Positions 42,602 to 50,927 of a DNA stretch of 64,000 nucleotides are shown here, one piece after another. A program made the position numbers and the translations under genes. Each line of letters starts with the position of its first letter. Within the stretch, counting starts at the first letter, position 1. The notes below the pieces were generated by a model, which saw only the letters and a program-made list of their open reading frames with translations, had not been told where the DNA came from and searched no databases. This DNA comes from HKCCE3408 sp039191215. Its GTDB lineage: Bacteria; Pseudomonadota; Alphaproteobacteria; Rhodobacterales; Rhodobacteraceae. The stretch covers positions 1-64,000 of the forward strand of contig JBCCXT010000003.1 of the NCBI GenBank assembly GCA_039191215.1. Reading direction: 5' to 3'.

Positions 42602-43879
42602 GTGAAGCACGATATCGACGCCGCTTCCACCGCTCACCCTGTCGTTGCCGCGACGGGCGATGAGCCGCGCGTGCTGCTTGTCGATGACAGCGCAGCACAA
42701 CGCCAGCTCTTGTCGAAAGTGCTGGCGCGCGTGGGCTATCAGGTTGCTACCGCGGCGGACGCCCAAGAGGCGCTGGCCCATCTTGATGATGCGATGCCGA
42801 CGGTTGTCGTTTGCGACTGGATGATGCCGGGCATGTCGGGGCCGGAATTTTGCGAGCGCGTGCGCGAGCTCGACCATGTGCATTATGTCTACATCCTGAT
42901 CCTAACCTCGCTGCAGGATGACAGCGCGCCCGCCCAGGCCTTGGAGGTTGGGGCCGACGATTTTCTGACCAAACCGGTCAAAGCCAATGAATTGCGCGCG
43001 CGCCTGCGGGCCGGCGCGCGGGTCGTGCGGATGCAGGCAGAGCTTGTGGCCCAGCACAAGACCGTCTCGGTGGCGCTCGACCGATTGCAGGAGCTTTACG
43101 CCGCGGTGGAGCGTGATCTAAACCAGGCCCGCGCGCTTCAACACGCGCTCCTGCCCGCACCGGAATGCCAGTTCGGACAGGTCAAGGCTGGCTTCATGCT
43201 GCAATCGGCGGGCAAAGTTGGCGGCGATCTGGTCGGCCATTTCCCGGCTGGCCCTGGTCGGCGCGGCATTTATTCCATTGACGTGTCAGGCCATGGCGTG
43301 GCCTCGGCGATGCTGTCGGTGCGGATGGCAGGCATGTTTACACGCACAGTGGCCGATGACGGGCTGGCGATGCGTCGCAACGAAGACGGCTCGGTCGTGC
43401 CGCGCAGTGCGGTTGAGATCGTGCGCGAACTCAATGACCGCATCCTGTCCGATATCGACACCGATCTCTATCTCACGCTGGCGCTGGTGATCTTCGATGA
43501 GGCCTCCGACACGACAGAGCTTGTGCAGGCCGGTCACCCGCACCCGCTACTGCGCCGCGCCGATGGCACGGTCGAATCGGTCGGCAGCGGCGGCCTTCCG
43601 GTCGGCATGCTGTTTAACGCCGATTACGAGACGACCGAGCTGGAGCTCAGGCCAGGCGACCAGCTGTTTTTGCAAACTGACGGTTTTGTCGAATGTGAGC
43701 TGCCCGATGGCGAGATGCTGGGAGAGGCCGCATTGATCGAAATGCTGCAGCAGATCGACGTGAAAGACGCCCCGGCCGAAGTGCTCAATATCCTGCTCGA
43801 CAACCTTGCCGAGGTTGCGGGAACAAATGATTTCACCGACGATGTGTCGGGCGTTTTCATTGAGATATCAGACGCCTAG
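42602..43879 (+). CDS. Response regulator with SpoIIE/PP2C-type phosphatase output
   Basis: The 425-residue cytoplasmic protein has an N-terminal receiver domain (about 22-138: LLVDDSAAQ, phospho-acceptor Asp72 in VVCDWMMPGMSG, Lys124 in FLTKPVKANE), a helical linker (about 140-180) and a PP2C/SpoIIE domain (about 185-425). Metal-site motifs are VGGDLVGHF (207-215) and SIDVSGHGVASAMLSVRMAG (225-244), with a late FTDDVSGVFIEI. Such proteins dephosphorylate anti-sigma antagonists or flagellar/stress regulators. The start is GTG at 42602, with GAAGG 6 bases upstream. A receiver domain next to an Hpt gene suggests direct phosphotransfer. Targets unknown. Confidence 0.9.
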   Translation: MKHDIDAASTAHPVVAATGDEPRVLLVDDSAAQRQLLSKVLARVGYQVATAADAQEALAHLDDAMPTVVVCDWMMPGMSGPEFCERVRELDHVHYVYILILTSLQDDSAPAQALEVGADDFLTKPVKANELRARLRAGARVVRMQAELVAQHKTVSVALDRLQELYAAVERDLNQARALQHALLPAPECQFGQVKAGFMLQSAGKVGGDLVGHFPAGPGRRGIYSIDVSGHGVASAMLSVRMAGMFTRTVADDGLAMRRNEDGSVVPRSAVEIVRELNDRILSDIDTDLYLTLALVIFDEASDTTELVQAGHPHPLLRRADGTVESVGSGGLPVGMLFNADYETTELELRPGDQLFLQTDGFVECELPDGEMLGEAALIEMLQQIDVKDAPAEVLNILLDNLAEVAGTNDFTDDVSGVFIEISDA

Positions 43880-44314
43880 ACTAAGCGCGTACCGCAGGAA
43901 ATGCCGGTCGCCAGAAACGGCGAGCTTTTTGGCCGCCACGTCCCAGGGCAAGATCAGCGCCCAATGACCCGGCTCTGACGGTGGGCCCAGCCGTCGCCCG
44001 ATGCGCGCTAGGTAGACATGGCAAAGCTTCTGCGCCCAAAGATCGTATTCCGGCATATAGGTGAAGCGGTGAAACATGCCCAAGCGGCGTAAGCCGTGGA
44101 TCGTATGGCCCGTTTCCTCGCGCACTTCGCGGTGGAGCGCCGGCAGAACCGCTTCGCCGGGATCGACCCCGCCGCCGGGCAGTTGAAATTCCCGCCGCGG
44201 TTCTTCTTGAAACGTCACCAGCACGCCATCGGGCGCGGCGATGATCGCGTAGGCGCCCGGGCGGGGCGTATACCGGCGGGCGGGGTCAGGCAGGGGTCCG
44301 AAGCGGCGGTTCAT
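43868..44314 (-). CDS. Nudix hydrolase
   Basis: The 148-residue protein has the Nudix box GGGVDPGEAVLPALHREVRE followed by ETGHT (about 47-70), with the essential REVREE acidic core. Substrate cannot be read; relatives in similar loci cleave nucleoside diphosphate derivatives or 8-oxo-dGTP. Its stop overlaps the end of the convergent REC-PP2C gene by 12 bases. It is divergent from kdsD, with a 65-base gap. Confidence 0.9.
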   Translation of the reverse strand: MNRRFGPLPDPARRYTPRPGAYAIIAAPDGVLVTFQEEPRREFQLPGGGVDPGEAVLPALHREVREETGHTIHGLRRLGMFHRFTYMPEYDLWAQKLCHVYLARIGRRLGPPSEPGHWALILPWDVAAKKLAVSGDRHFLRYALSLGV

Positions 44315-44379
44315 GCCCGGGCCTTAGCGCAACTCTGCGGCTCTGTTCAACGCCCACGCGGTGCGGTATGGGGCGGCCC

Positions 44380-45342
44380 ATGACGTCCACCCCACTCGAT
44401 CCAATTGCCACCGCAAAGCGCGTGCTGGAGACTGAGGGCGCAGCCGTTAGCGCCCTCGCCGCAGATTTGCCGGAGGATTTTTCGGCTGCCGTTGCGGCAG
44501 TGCTTGCCACGCGCGGTCGGGTCATTCTGTCTGGCATTGGCAAATCCGGGCATATCGCGCGCAAGATCTCTTCGACCTTCGCATCGACCGGCACGCCATC
44601 GGGCTTCGTGCACGCAGCCGAGGCAAGTCATGGCGATTTGGGCATGGTCACACCCGACGATCTGGTCATCTTGATCTCCAATTCCGGGGAAACGGCGGAG
44701 CTTACGGATTTTGTTGCGCATACTGGCCGGTTCTCGATCCCGATGATTGCGATTTCATCCAAGCCCGACAGCACGCTGATGCGCGCCGCCACGCTGCGCC
44801 TGACCCTGCCGCCGCATCGAGAGGCCTGTATCAACGGGCTCGCGCCGACCACATCGACGACGCTGACGCTGGCCATGGGCGACGCATTGGCGGTTGCGGT
44901 GATGGAGCAGCGCGGATTTGAGCCCGAGGCGTTCCGCACGTTCCATCCTGGCGGGCGATTGGGGGCGCAGCTTGCGCGGGTCGGTCAGTTGATGCACGGG
45001 CCCGATGCGCTGCCGCTTGTCGGTGAGGACACGCCGATGGCGCAGGCGCTGATTGTGATGACGGAAAAAAGCTTCGGTGTGACCGGCGTGACCGCGCAAG
45101 GACGCCTGGTTGGCGTGGTGACTGACGGCGATTTACGCCGCAATGTGGACCGGCTGATGACGGCACGCGCAGGCGATGTCGCAACCCGTGCGCCTTTGGT
45201 CATCACTGCGGAGGAGTTGGCCGTTGAAGCCCTGGCAATCATGTCGACGCGTAAGATCACGGCACTTTTTGTCACCGATGAAGATATGCGCCCGGTCGGC
45301 TTAATCCATCTGCACGATTGCCTGCGCGCAGGGCTTGCCTGA
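44380..45342 (+). CDS. kdsD: Arabinose-5-phosphate isomerase (KdsD/KpsF family)
   Basis: The enzyme interconverts ribulose-5-phosphate and arabinose-5-phosphate, the entry to 3-deoxy-manno-octulosonate (Kdo) for LPS or capsule. A SIS domain (about 30-170; SGIGKSGHIARK and LVILISNSGETAEL) is followed by two CBS domains (about 205-320; GVVTDGDLRR is the diagnostic end of the first). About 320 residues. The ATG at 44380 is preferred; an ATG four codons earlier is possible and neither has a strong ribosome site. A terminator follows the stop. Confidence 0.92.
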   Translation: MTSTPLDPIATAKRVLETEGAAVSALAADLPEDFSAAVAAVLATRGRVILSGIGKSGHIARKISSTFASTGTPSGFVHAAEASHGDLGMVTPDDLVILISNSGETAELTDFVAHTGRFSIPMIAISSKPDSTLMRAATLRLTLPPHREACINGLAPTTSTTLTLAMGDALAVAVMEQRGFEPEAFRTFHPGGRLGAQLARVGQLMHGPDALPLVGEDTPMAQALIVMTEKSFGVTGVTAQGRLVGVVTDGDLRRNVDRLMTARAGDVATRAPLVITAEELAVEALAIMSTRKITALFVTDEDMRPVGLIHLHDCLRAGLA

Positions 45343-45346
45343 CTAG

Positions 45347-45381
45347 TCGCCCGGCGCGCAGCGCACGCCAGGCGATTTTTT
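45347..45381 (+). terminator. Intrinsic terminator after kdsD
   Basis: The arms TCGCC-C-GGCG and CGCC-A-GGCGA form a 9-bp stem with one mismatch and a 9-base loop, directly followed by TTTTTT. It starts five bases after the kdsD stop. Confidence 0.8.
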
Positions 45382-45387
45382 GGATCT

Positions 45388-45714
45388 TTAGTTATCGTCG
45401 TCGCGCGATTCTGCTTCGAGATCGTCAAAGATGTCCTGGGCCAGGTTGGTGTTGCCAACGATGGTCAGGAACATGTTGTTGATCTGATCTTCCGACATTG
45501 CGGCGTTCATGTTGATCTGGTCGAGCACTTCGGCCAGCGTCATGTCCTGCGTGATGTCAACGAACATCGGCTCTGATGTCAGCGGCGTGCGCTCCAGCGG
45601 GTTGTCTTCGGACTGGTTGAACACCATGACCGCGACCGAACGGGCGTGGCCGTCTGCCAAGGCGGGGGTGGCGAGGGCTGCGGCGGCCAGAGCGGCAAGA
45701 GCAAAATTTTTCAT
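45388..45714 (-). CDS. Small secreted hypothetical protein
   Basis: The 108-residue product has a clear signal peptide (MKNFALAALAAAALATPALA) with likely cleavage before DGHARS. The mature 88 residues are acidic, helical and contain no cysteine. A hydrophobic patch (MFLTIVGNTNLAQD) precedes a very acidic tail (DDLEAESRDDDN). An AAAGGA ribosome site lies 8-9 bases upstream of the ATG at 45714. The mature start DGHA is the same as that of the parvulin protein at 63005. Family not recognised. Confidence 0.72.
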   Translation of the reverse strand: MKNFALAALAAAALATPALADGHARSVAVMVFNQSEDNPLERTPLTSEPMFVDITQDMTLAEVLDQINMNAAMSEDQINNMFLTIVGNTNLAQDIFDDLEAESRDDDN

Positions 45715-45962
45715 CGTTTGGGTCCTTTCAGCGTGTAGGTCCGACGTCGTGGTCGGGAGAGAGTTTCGGTGGCCGGGTCCTCCCTGCCACGCCGCAAACC
45801 TGATCGTTTCGAGGCCGCCGCTCAACGGGCCTCCGCCGAATGTAAACGAGCCGGTAGAATTTTGAGAGATTGCGTGAGCGGACGAAAATACCGTTCCGCT
45901 AGGGAAGGGATTTACCGCTCCTTATCAATAACTTAAATATGTTACAGGCCGTGACGCCGGTG
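45715..45962. other. AT-rich gap upstream of the small secreted gene
   Basis: About 250 bases between the secreted gene and the ugd pseudogene, with no supported ORF. The right part (near 45925-45955) is AT-rich (TTATCAATAACTTAAATATG), possibly the old intergenic region of the dehydrogenase or a promoter for the leftward gene. Confidence 0.35.
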
Positions 45963-46733
45963 TTACCGCCCGACAGCGTTATGCACGCCGATGCCCGCTT
46001 GTGTTACATCGGCCGGAGAAGAGGTGTTTCTGCGGTTCGCAAGGCGTAATGTGCGCATCGATTGACGCAGTCGCTCGAGGTCGAGCGCGCAGAATTCGTT
46101 CCACCCCGTCAGAATCACACTCAGGTCGGCCTCGCGTGCCGCATCATAAGGATCGTACATCCCTTTCACGCCAGGCAGCAGCGTCTCGCCTTCCCGGCGG
46201 CCCTGTGGACCGACAACCCGCACCTTTGCCCCACCGCCGACACGTGCCGGCGCAATCGGCAGCAGCGGCGCCTCGCGCAGAAATTCGGGGTTTGAGGCCA
46301 CATCGAACGGCGCTTTGGGCTTGGCGTTGCGGATCCAGCCCTCAACCTTGCGGTTGGTGCCGGCGGGCACGGTCGATTTCGTGACCACGACACAATAATC
46401 GGTGAGCGCGGCGGCGACCTCTCAGGCGGCGGCTTCGATATGTGTCAGATCGGCATGGCCGTCGCCGCGCTGTGTGGGCGTGCCCGCGGCGATAATAACT
46501 GTCTCGGCGCCATCGACGGCCTGCGACAAGTTGGTCGTAAAGGTCAAACGCCCGGCATCGAGGTTGCGCGCCATTAGGCTGTCGAGCCCGGGCTCATGGA
46601 TCGGGACTTCACCCGATTTCAGCATCTCGATTTTGGGGTCTTTGTCGACGCAGCCGACGCCACGGCCTAAATCAGGGAAACAAATAAGTGTGACAAGGCC
46701 AGCATAGCTCGTTCAGATCGTGGCAACACGCAT
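45963..46733 (-). pseudogene. Decayed UDP-glucose 6-dehydrogenase (ugd) with internal deletion and stops
   Basis: A single reading frame from an ATG at 46733 to a stop at 45963 (257 codons instead of about 440) still spells UGDH motifs. The N-terminus reads MRVATI-stop-TSYAGLV instead of the GTGYVGLV nucleotide-binding motif (TGA at codon 7). CVDKDPKIEMLKSGEVPIHE and IIAAGTPTQRGDGHADL follow. A second TGA is at 46422-46424, then VVVTKSTVPAGTNRKVEGW and NPEFLRE. The C-terminal UGDH domain (LLPGVKGMYDPYDAAREADL and TGWNEFCALDLERL) then follows at once. About 180 residues, the central dimerisation domain with the catalytic cysteine, are missing. The two stops and lost Rossmann glycines make it non-functional. 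It sits just downstream of an intact UDP-glucuronate epimerase, which needs its product. Confidence 0.88.
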
Positions 46734-46799
46734 TCAACGTGTCATTTTGCGTTCTGGCCCGACGGGACCTTAGCATCAGCTTGCTGCCGATGCGAGTTG

Positions 46800-47807
46800 T
46801 CACGCGTTGTAGTAGTCGCGGTACCAGGAAACGAAGTGTTCAACGCCTGTTTGGACCGGCGTTTGCGGGTTTTGGCCGGTCAATGTCTGCAACAGCGCCG
46901 TGTCGGCCCAAGTCGCGGGAACGTCGCCGGGCTGCATGGGTAGCATGCGCATTTCCGCCTCGCGACCGGTGGCAAGCTCAATGGCTCGGATGAAATCCAA
47001 CAGCCGCACAGGTGTCGCATTGCCGATATTGACGATGCGGTAGGGTGCCATGGCAGACAGGCTGTCGCCCGGCACCGGCCAACCGATTTTGGGCACTGCA
47101 TCGTTCAGCTCTGCGATCATTGCCACCAGATCATCGATATAGGTGAAATCGCGGCTCATATTGCCGTGGTTATAGACGTCAATCGGGTCGCCCTGCAGGA
47201 TGGCCTTTGTGAATTTAAACAGCGCCATATCCGGCCGACCCCAGGGGCCATAGACGGTAAAGAAGCGAAACATCGTCACTGGCAGATCGTAAAGATGGGC
47301 GTAGGAATGGGCCATCGCCTCATTGGCTTTTTTGGTCGCGGCATAGAAAGACATCTGTGTGTCGGCTTTGTGCGTCTCGCTATAAGGCATCGTCTCATTG
47401 GCGCCGTAGACGCTGGAGGTTGAGGCCAAGAGGCTGTGCCGCGGCGGATGGGCGCGCATTGCTTCAAGCAACCGGAATGTGCCGATCAGGTTTGCCTCAA
47501 CATAGCTTTCGGGATTGTCGATTGAATACCGCACGCCGGCTTGTGCGGCGAGGTGCACGACAAGCTGCGGCTTTTCTGAGGCAAAGAGCTTGTCGAGCGC
47601 ACCCGGTGTCTCGACCCGTTCCTCGACGAATTCGAACTCGGAATGTTGCATCAGCATCGCCCGGCGGCGTTCTTTCAGCGATACATCATAATAGTCGGTC
47701 ATCGCATCAAGACCGATCACGCGCCAGCCCCGTTCCATCAACGCAGCCGACAGGTGGTAGCCGATGAAACCGGCAGCACCAGTGATTAGGGCAGTTTCCG
47801 CGCTCAT
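46800..47807 (-). CDS. lpsL: UDP-glucuronate 4-epimerase (NAD-dependent epimerase)
   Basis: This short-chain dehydrogenase-type enzyme interconverts UDP-glucuronate and UDP-galacturonate. The 335 residues include the NAD motif LITGAAGFIGYHLSAAL (about 7-23), STSSVYG (Ser) and the catalytic Y-x-x-x-K in FYAATKKANEAMAHSYAHL (about 153-171), and the LPS/exopolysaccharide-type signature FRFFTVYGPWGRPDMA. It sits between a decayed UDP-glucose dehydrogenase, which would have made its substrate, and the divergent CapD/WbpM-type gene. Confidence 0.92.
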   Translation of the reverse strand: MSAETALITGAAGFIGYHLSAALMERGWRVIGLDAMTDYYDVSLKERRRAMLMQHSEFEFVEERVETPGALDKLFASEKPQLVVHLAAQAGVRYSIDNPESYVEANLIGTFRLLEAMRAHPPRHSLLASTSSVYGANETMPYSETHKADTQMSFYAATKKANEAMAHSYAHLYDLPVTMFRFFTVYGPWGRPDMALFKFTKAILQGDPIDVYNHGNMSRDFTYIDDLVAMIAELNDAVPKIGWPVPGDSLSAMAPYRIVNIGNATPVRLLDFIRAIELATGREAEMRMLPMQPGDVPATWADTALLQTLTGQNPQTPVQTGVEHFVSWYRDYYNA

Positions 47808-47958
47808 ATTCGTTCAGTGACTCCCTTAGCCGGAGGAGCCGTAGCAGGATGGCACGGAGCCGACCATGGTGGGATCCGGAAAATCTCTGTTCAGGTTAAC
47901 GGCAAGTTCATGCCTGTGGCAGCATTTTAGCCGCGTTCTCGCGACCGCTTGAGGATTC

Positions 47959-49812
47959 ATGTACCATCCCTTGACAGACCTGACTCGAGGCCAGAAACGC
48001 ACCCTGCTTTTGGTCACGGATGCATCACTATCTGTGCCTGCATTGGTCATCGCCTTGTCGCTGCGGGCGGAGACGGGGCTGACCTTCTGGGCACTGGCGC
48101 CGACGCTTTTGGCGATGGTGGCCGTAGCCCTGCTTGGCTCCCATCTCCTCGGCATCGCAAATACCAGGATCAGCGCCTATGAGGAACGCGCGGTCGCCAA
48201 AAGCCTTCTCTTGTCCGCGTTGATGGGCGTGGCCTTCGTTGTTGCTGCTTGGGGCATAGGCAGTCCGGTTTCTGTGGGCTTGGGCGTTTTGTGCATCGCG
48301 GCGCATTTCGCGCTGGCAATAACGGCGCGGTTGGGCATGGCATGGCTATTGGCGCAGGCCTATGCCGCCAAACACAAGCGGCGTCGATTGCTGATCTATG
48401 GTGCCGGGATGGTCGGTCTCCAGGCTCTGAAGGCGCTGCGCGCCAATCCCGCTTTTGAGCCAGTCGGATTCATCGACGACAATCCCGCCCTTCATGGCGT
48501 GATCATTGGTGGGCTTCGGGTCCATCCGCCGCTGCGCCTTACCCAGCTTGCCGTGCGGTTACGTGCCGAAGATGTGCTGATCGCACAAAGCGGCTTGGCG
48601 GTGGAGGCGCGTGCCCGCCTGACCACTCAGTTAGAGGCAGCAGGGCTTGGGGTGACGAGCGTTCCGGCATTTGCACATCTTGCTGAGCCCAGTTCAGCCT
48701 CGCAAATCGCCCGGCTCAGCAATCCAGATCTGCAACCAAGTTCTACGGCGTCGCGATGTTATGCAGGTGCATCCGTGATGATCACGGGCGCTGGGGGCTC
48801 CATCGGGTCGGAGCTTTCGCGCCAAGTGCTGGCCTTGCGACCACGCCGGTTGGTGCTGCTCGACAATAGCGAATATGCGCTCTACCGGATCGATGCCGCG
48901 CTCAGGCCAGTTGCAGAAGCTGCGGGAATTCCGCTGCAGGCCGTGCTGGGCTCGGTCGGCGATGCGGCCCAAATGGCCCGCGTGCTGAAAGCAAATGAGG
49001 CGGAGGTTGTGCTGCACGCGGCGGCCTATAAACACGTCCCATTGGTCGAAGCGAACCCGGCAGCCGCTCTTGCCAATAACGCCCTTGGCACCGAGGTCTT
49101 GGTCTCGGCCTGCCATGAGGCCGGCGTGCGGCGGTTTGTTCTGATCTCGAGTGATAAAGCGGTTCGCCCGGTCAGTGTCATGGGGGCCAGCAAGTGGATC
49201 GCGGAACAGGTTGTGCGGGATTTGGCCGCCCGCTCGCCCGGTCTTGACGCGGCGGTGGTCCGGTTTGGCAATGTGCTGGGCTCTTCCGGATCCGTTCTGC
49301 CGCTTTTTGAGGCGCAGGTGCGCCGGGGCGGGCCGGTGACAGTGACAGACCCGCGAATGGAGCGGTACTTTATGAGTGCCGATCAAGCGGTGCATCTCGT
49401 ACTTGAGGCTGGCGCGATGGCCCGCGACGGTGAGGTCTACCTCTTTGATATGGGCAAGCCGGTGCAGATCGAGACTTTGGCCCGTCAGGTGATCCATGCC
49501 GCGGGCTACACCGTGCGCGAGCCTGGCCAAACCGAGGGTGACATTGAATTGCGCATCACCGGTGTGCGCCCCGGTGAGAAGCTGCGAGAAGAGCTAAGCT
49601 GGGCCCATCGTCACCAAGCCACGCCGCATCCGCGCATCTACACGGCAGCCGACCCGGCCTTGTCCGAACTTGAGGTCGCGCATCTGCTGCGCAGCGTGCG
49701 CCATGCCGTGGCCGAAGGCCGCGACATCGACATCGCGGCGCTACCCATTAAGCGATTGTTCCCGGCTCATTCCGCGCCGTCGCCGGGACACCGGTCAGGT
49801 CGGACCGGATAG
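47959..49812 (+). CDS. CapD/WbpM-type nucleotide-sugar dehydratase/epimerase (membrane-anchored)
   Basis: The 617-residue protein has four or five N-terminal transmembrane segments (about 18-40, 45-70, 82-105, 110-130) followed by a short CoA-binding-like Rossmann segment (IYGAGMVGLQALKALRA). The C-terminal SDR catalytic domain (about 270-570) has MITGAGGSIGSELSRQ, HAAAYKHVPLVE, SSDKAVRPVSVMGASKWIAE and RFGNVLGSSGSVLPLF. These are the hallmarks of the 4,6-dehydratase family making UDP-4-keto-6-deoxy sugars. Relatives act in O-antigen, capsule or glycan synthesis. The catalytic YxxxK-type tyrosine is replaced by Met/SK (VMGASK), as in WbpM/FlaA1-like dehydratases. Confidence 0.88.
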   Translation: MYHPLTDLTRGQKRTLLLVTDASLSVPALVIALSLRAETGLTFWALAPTLLAMVAVALLGSHLLGIANTRISAYEERAVAKSLLLSALMGVAFVVAAWGIGSPVSVGLGVLCIAAHFALAITARLGMAWLLAQAYAAKHKRRRLLIYGAGMVGLQALKALRANPAFEPVGFIDDNPALHGVIIGGLRVHPPLRLTQLAVRLRAEDVLIAQSGLAVEARARLTTQLEAAGLGVTSVPAFAHLAEPSSASQIARLSNPDLQPSSTASRCYAGASVMITGAGGSIGSELSRQVLALRPRRLVLLDNSEYALYRIDAALRPVAEAAGIPLQAVLGSVGDAAQMARVLKANEAEVVLHAAAYKHVPLVEANPAAALANNALGTEVLVSACHEAGVRRFVLISSDKAVRPVSVMGASKWIAEQVVRDLAARSPGLDAAVVRFGNVLGSSGSVLPLFEAQVRRGGPVTVTDPRMERYFMSADQAVHLVLEAGAMARDGEVYLFDMGKPVQIETLARQVIHAAGYTVREPGQTEGDIELRITGVRPGEKLREELSWAHRHQATPHPRIYTAADPALSELEVAHLLRSVRHAVAEGRDIDIAALPIKRLFPAHSAPSPGHRSGRTG

Positions 49813-49966
49813 GCCTTCTTGGCACCGCATCGCGGCGCCCAGGTCTCTATACTTGAAAGCGCCAATACCTGAAGCCTATCGGCCGGCCAGAAGCGCGGAG
49901 CCGCTTTGCGGCGACCGCGGCGAGGAGGGCTCCCGCATGGGGGCGTGACGCGCCGCGCGGTCCCTT

Positions 49967-50668
49967 TCAGTGACCGCTGCGCTGGCCCAGCCGGGCGATT
50001 GTCCGACCCAGAATGAGCAGATCAAATGCAATGCTCGCATGGCGTTGATAGATCAGATCGAGCTTGGCTTTGCGTGGCACACAGCGCCGCGAATAGATCA
50101 TGTCGGTCTCCCGGGCCGACGCACTGCCTCGTAACAGCTGCATCTCAGCCCGGTGATAGATCAATGTCGCAAGCCCCGTCAGCCCTGGCTTTGCGGCCAA
50201 CACATCGGCGTAGACATCTGCATGCCGGGCCACATAGCGCCGCAAAGGCGGGCGTGGGCCGACAAAGCTCAGATCCCCGCGCAAAACATTCCAAAGCTGC
50301 GGCAACTCATCCAGCCGGTAGGCCCGAAGCCACCCACCGGCCGTGGTAACACGCGCGGACTTGTCGCCGCCCGTGGCGACACCGTCCCCAACAGCGGCCT
50401 GCATCGTGCGAAACTTCCAAAGCCAAAACGGTCGCCCCTGCCATCCGATCCGTTCGGAGATAAAAAACACCGGCCGTCCCTGTAGGGCCCATAAAAATAG
50501 GCAGATTATCGCCGATAGGATGGCCACAGGTAGCAACAGGACCAGCGCCAGCGCCAAATCGAAGGCGCGTTTTGTGACGATGAATCTGGAAGACCACGTG
50601 CTGCTAGATGCGTCTGAAGCGGTAAACCGCCCGCGCTTGTGTAAAGGATTTGTCAACAAGTGCGACAT
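49967..50668 (-). CDS. Undecaprenyl-phosphate sugar phosphotransferase (polyprenyl glycosylphosphotransferase)
   Basis: The 233-residue inner-membrane enzyme, of the ExoY/WbaP C-terminal-type family, starts glycan assembly by attaching sugar-1-phosphate to undecaprenyl phosphate. After one N-terminal hydrophobic helix (FDLALALVLLLPVAILSAII) come the family motifs PVFFISERIGWQGRPFWLWK, FRTM, RLDELPQLWNVLRGDLSFVG and PRPP. The ATG at 50668 is chosen; a TTG eight codons upstream is also open. The upstream region is AT-rich. Confidence 0.88.
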   Translation of the reverse strand: MSHLLTNPLHKRGRFTASDASSSTWSSRFIVTKRAFDLALALVLLLPVAILSAIICLFLWALQGRPVFFISERIGWQGRPFWLWKFRTMQAAVGDGVATGGDKSARVTTAGGWLRAYRLDELPQLWNVLRGDLSFVGPRPPLRRYVARHADVYADVLAAKPGLTGLATLIYHRAEMQLLRGSASARETDMIYSRRCVPRKAKLDLIYQRHASIAFDLLILGRTIARLGQRSGH

Positions 50669-50729
50669 AAGCAAGGCAGGCCTTTCGTTCAAAACTAAAT
50701 CAAATTTTTTGCTTACTTTTCAGCTTCTT

Positions 50730-50750
50730 GCTAACGTATCTTTGGTTAGC
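50730..50750. repeat. Inverted repeat upstream of the sugar-transferase and LysR genes
   Basis: GCTAAC (50730-50735) and GTTAGC (50745-50750) are perfect 6-base arms with a 9-base spacer, in an AT-rich divergent gap of about 260 bases. It may be an operator for the sugar transferase or LysR gene. No promoter boxes were resolved with confidence. Confidence 0.35.
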
Positions 50751-50927
50751 GACTGGTAAACGGGCCGCGAAAACAGCGCCAAAACGCACGCAAATGCGTC
50801 CGGCGTCGTTTCACTGCCCCCAACGATCCGCTGGAAATCCCCGGTTTGGCCTGCCCCTCTCCGCAATAGCGCCTCATTTGGAAACGATACCGCTTCTCAC
50901 CAATTACAAAGGTGTGCAGGTGTACCA

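Noticed and set aside
42446..42883. 146-codon extension of the Hpt gene
   Set aside because: It would overlap the divergent REC-PP2C gene and its receiver domain; the Hpt fold is complete from 42445.
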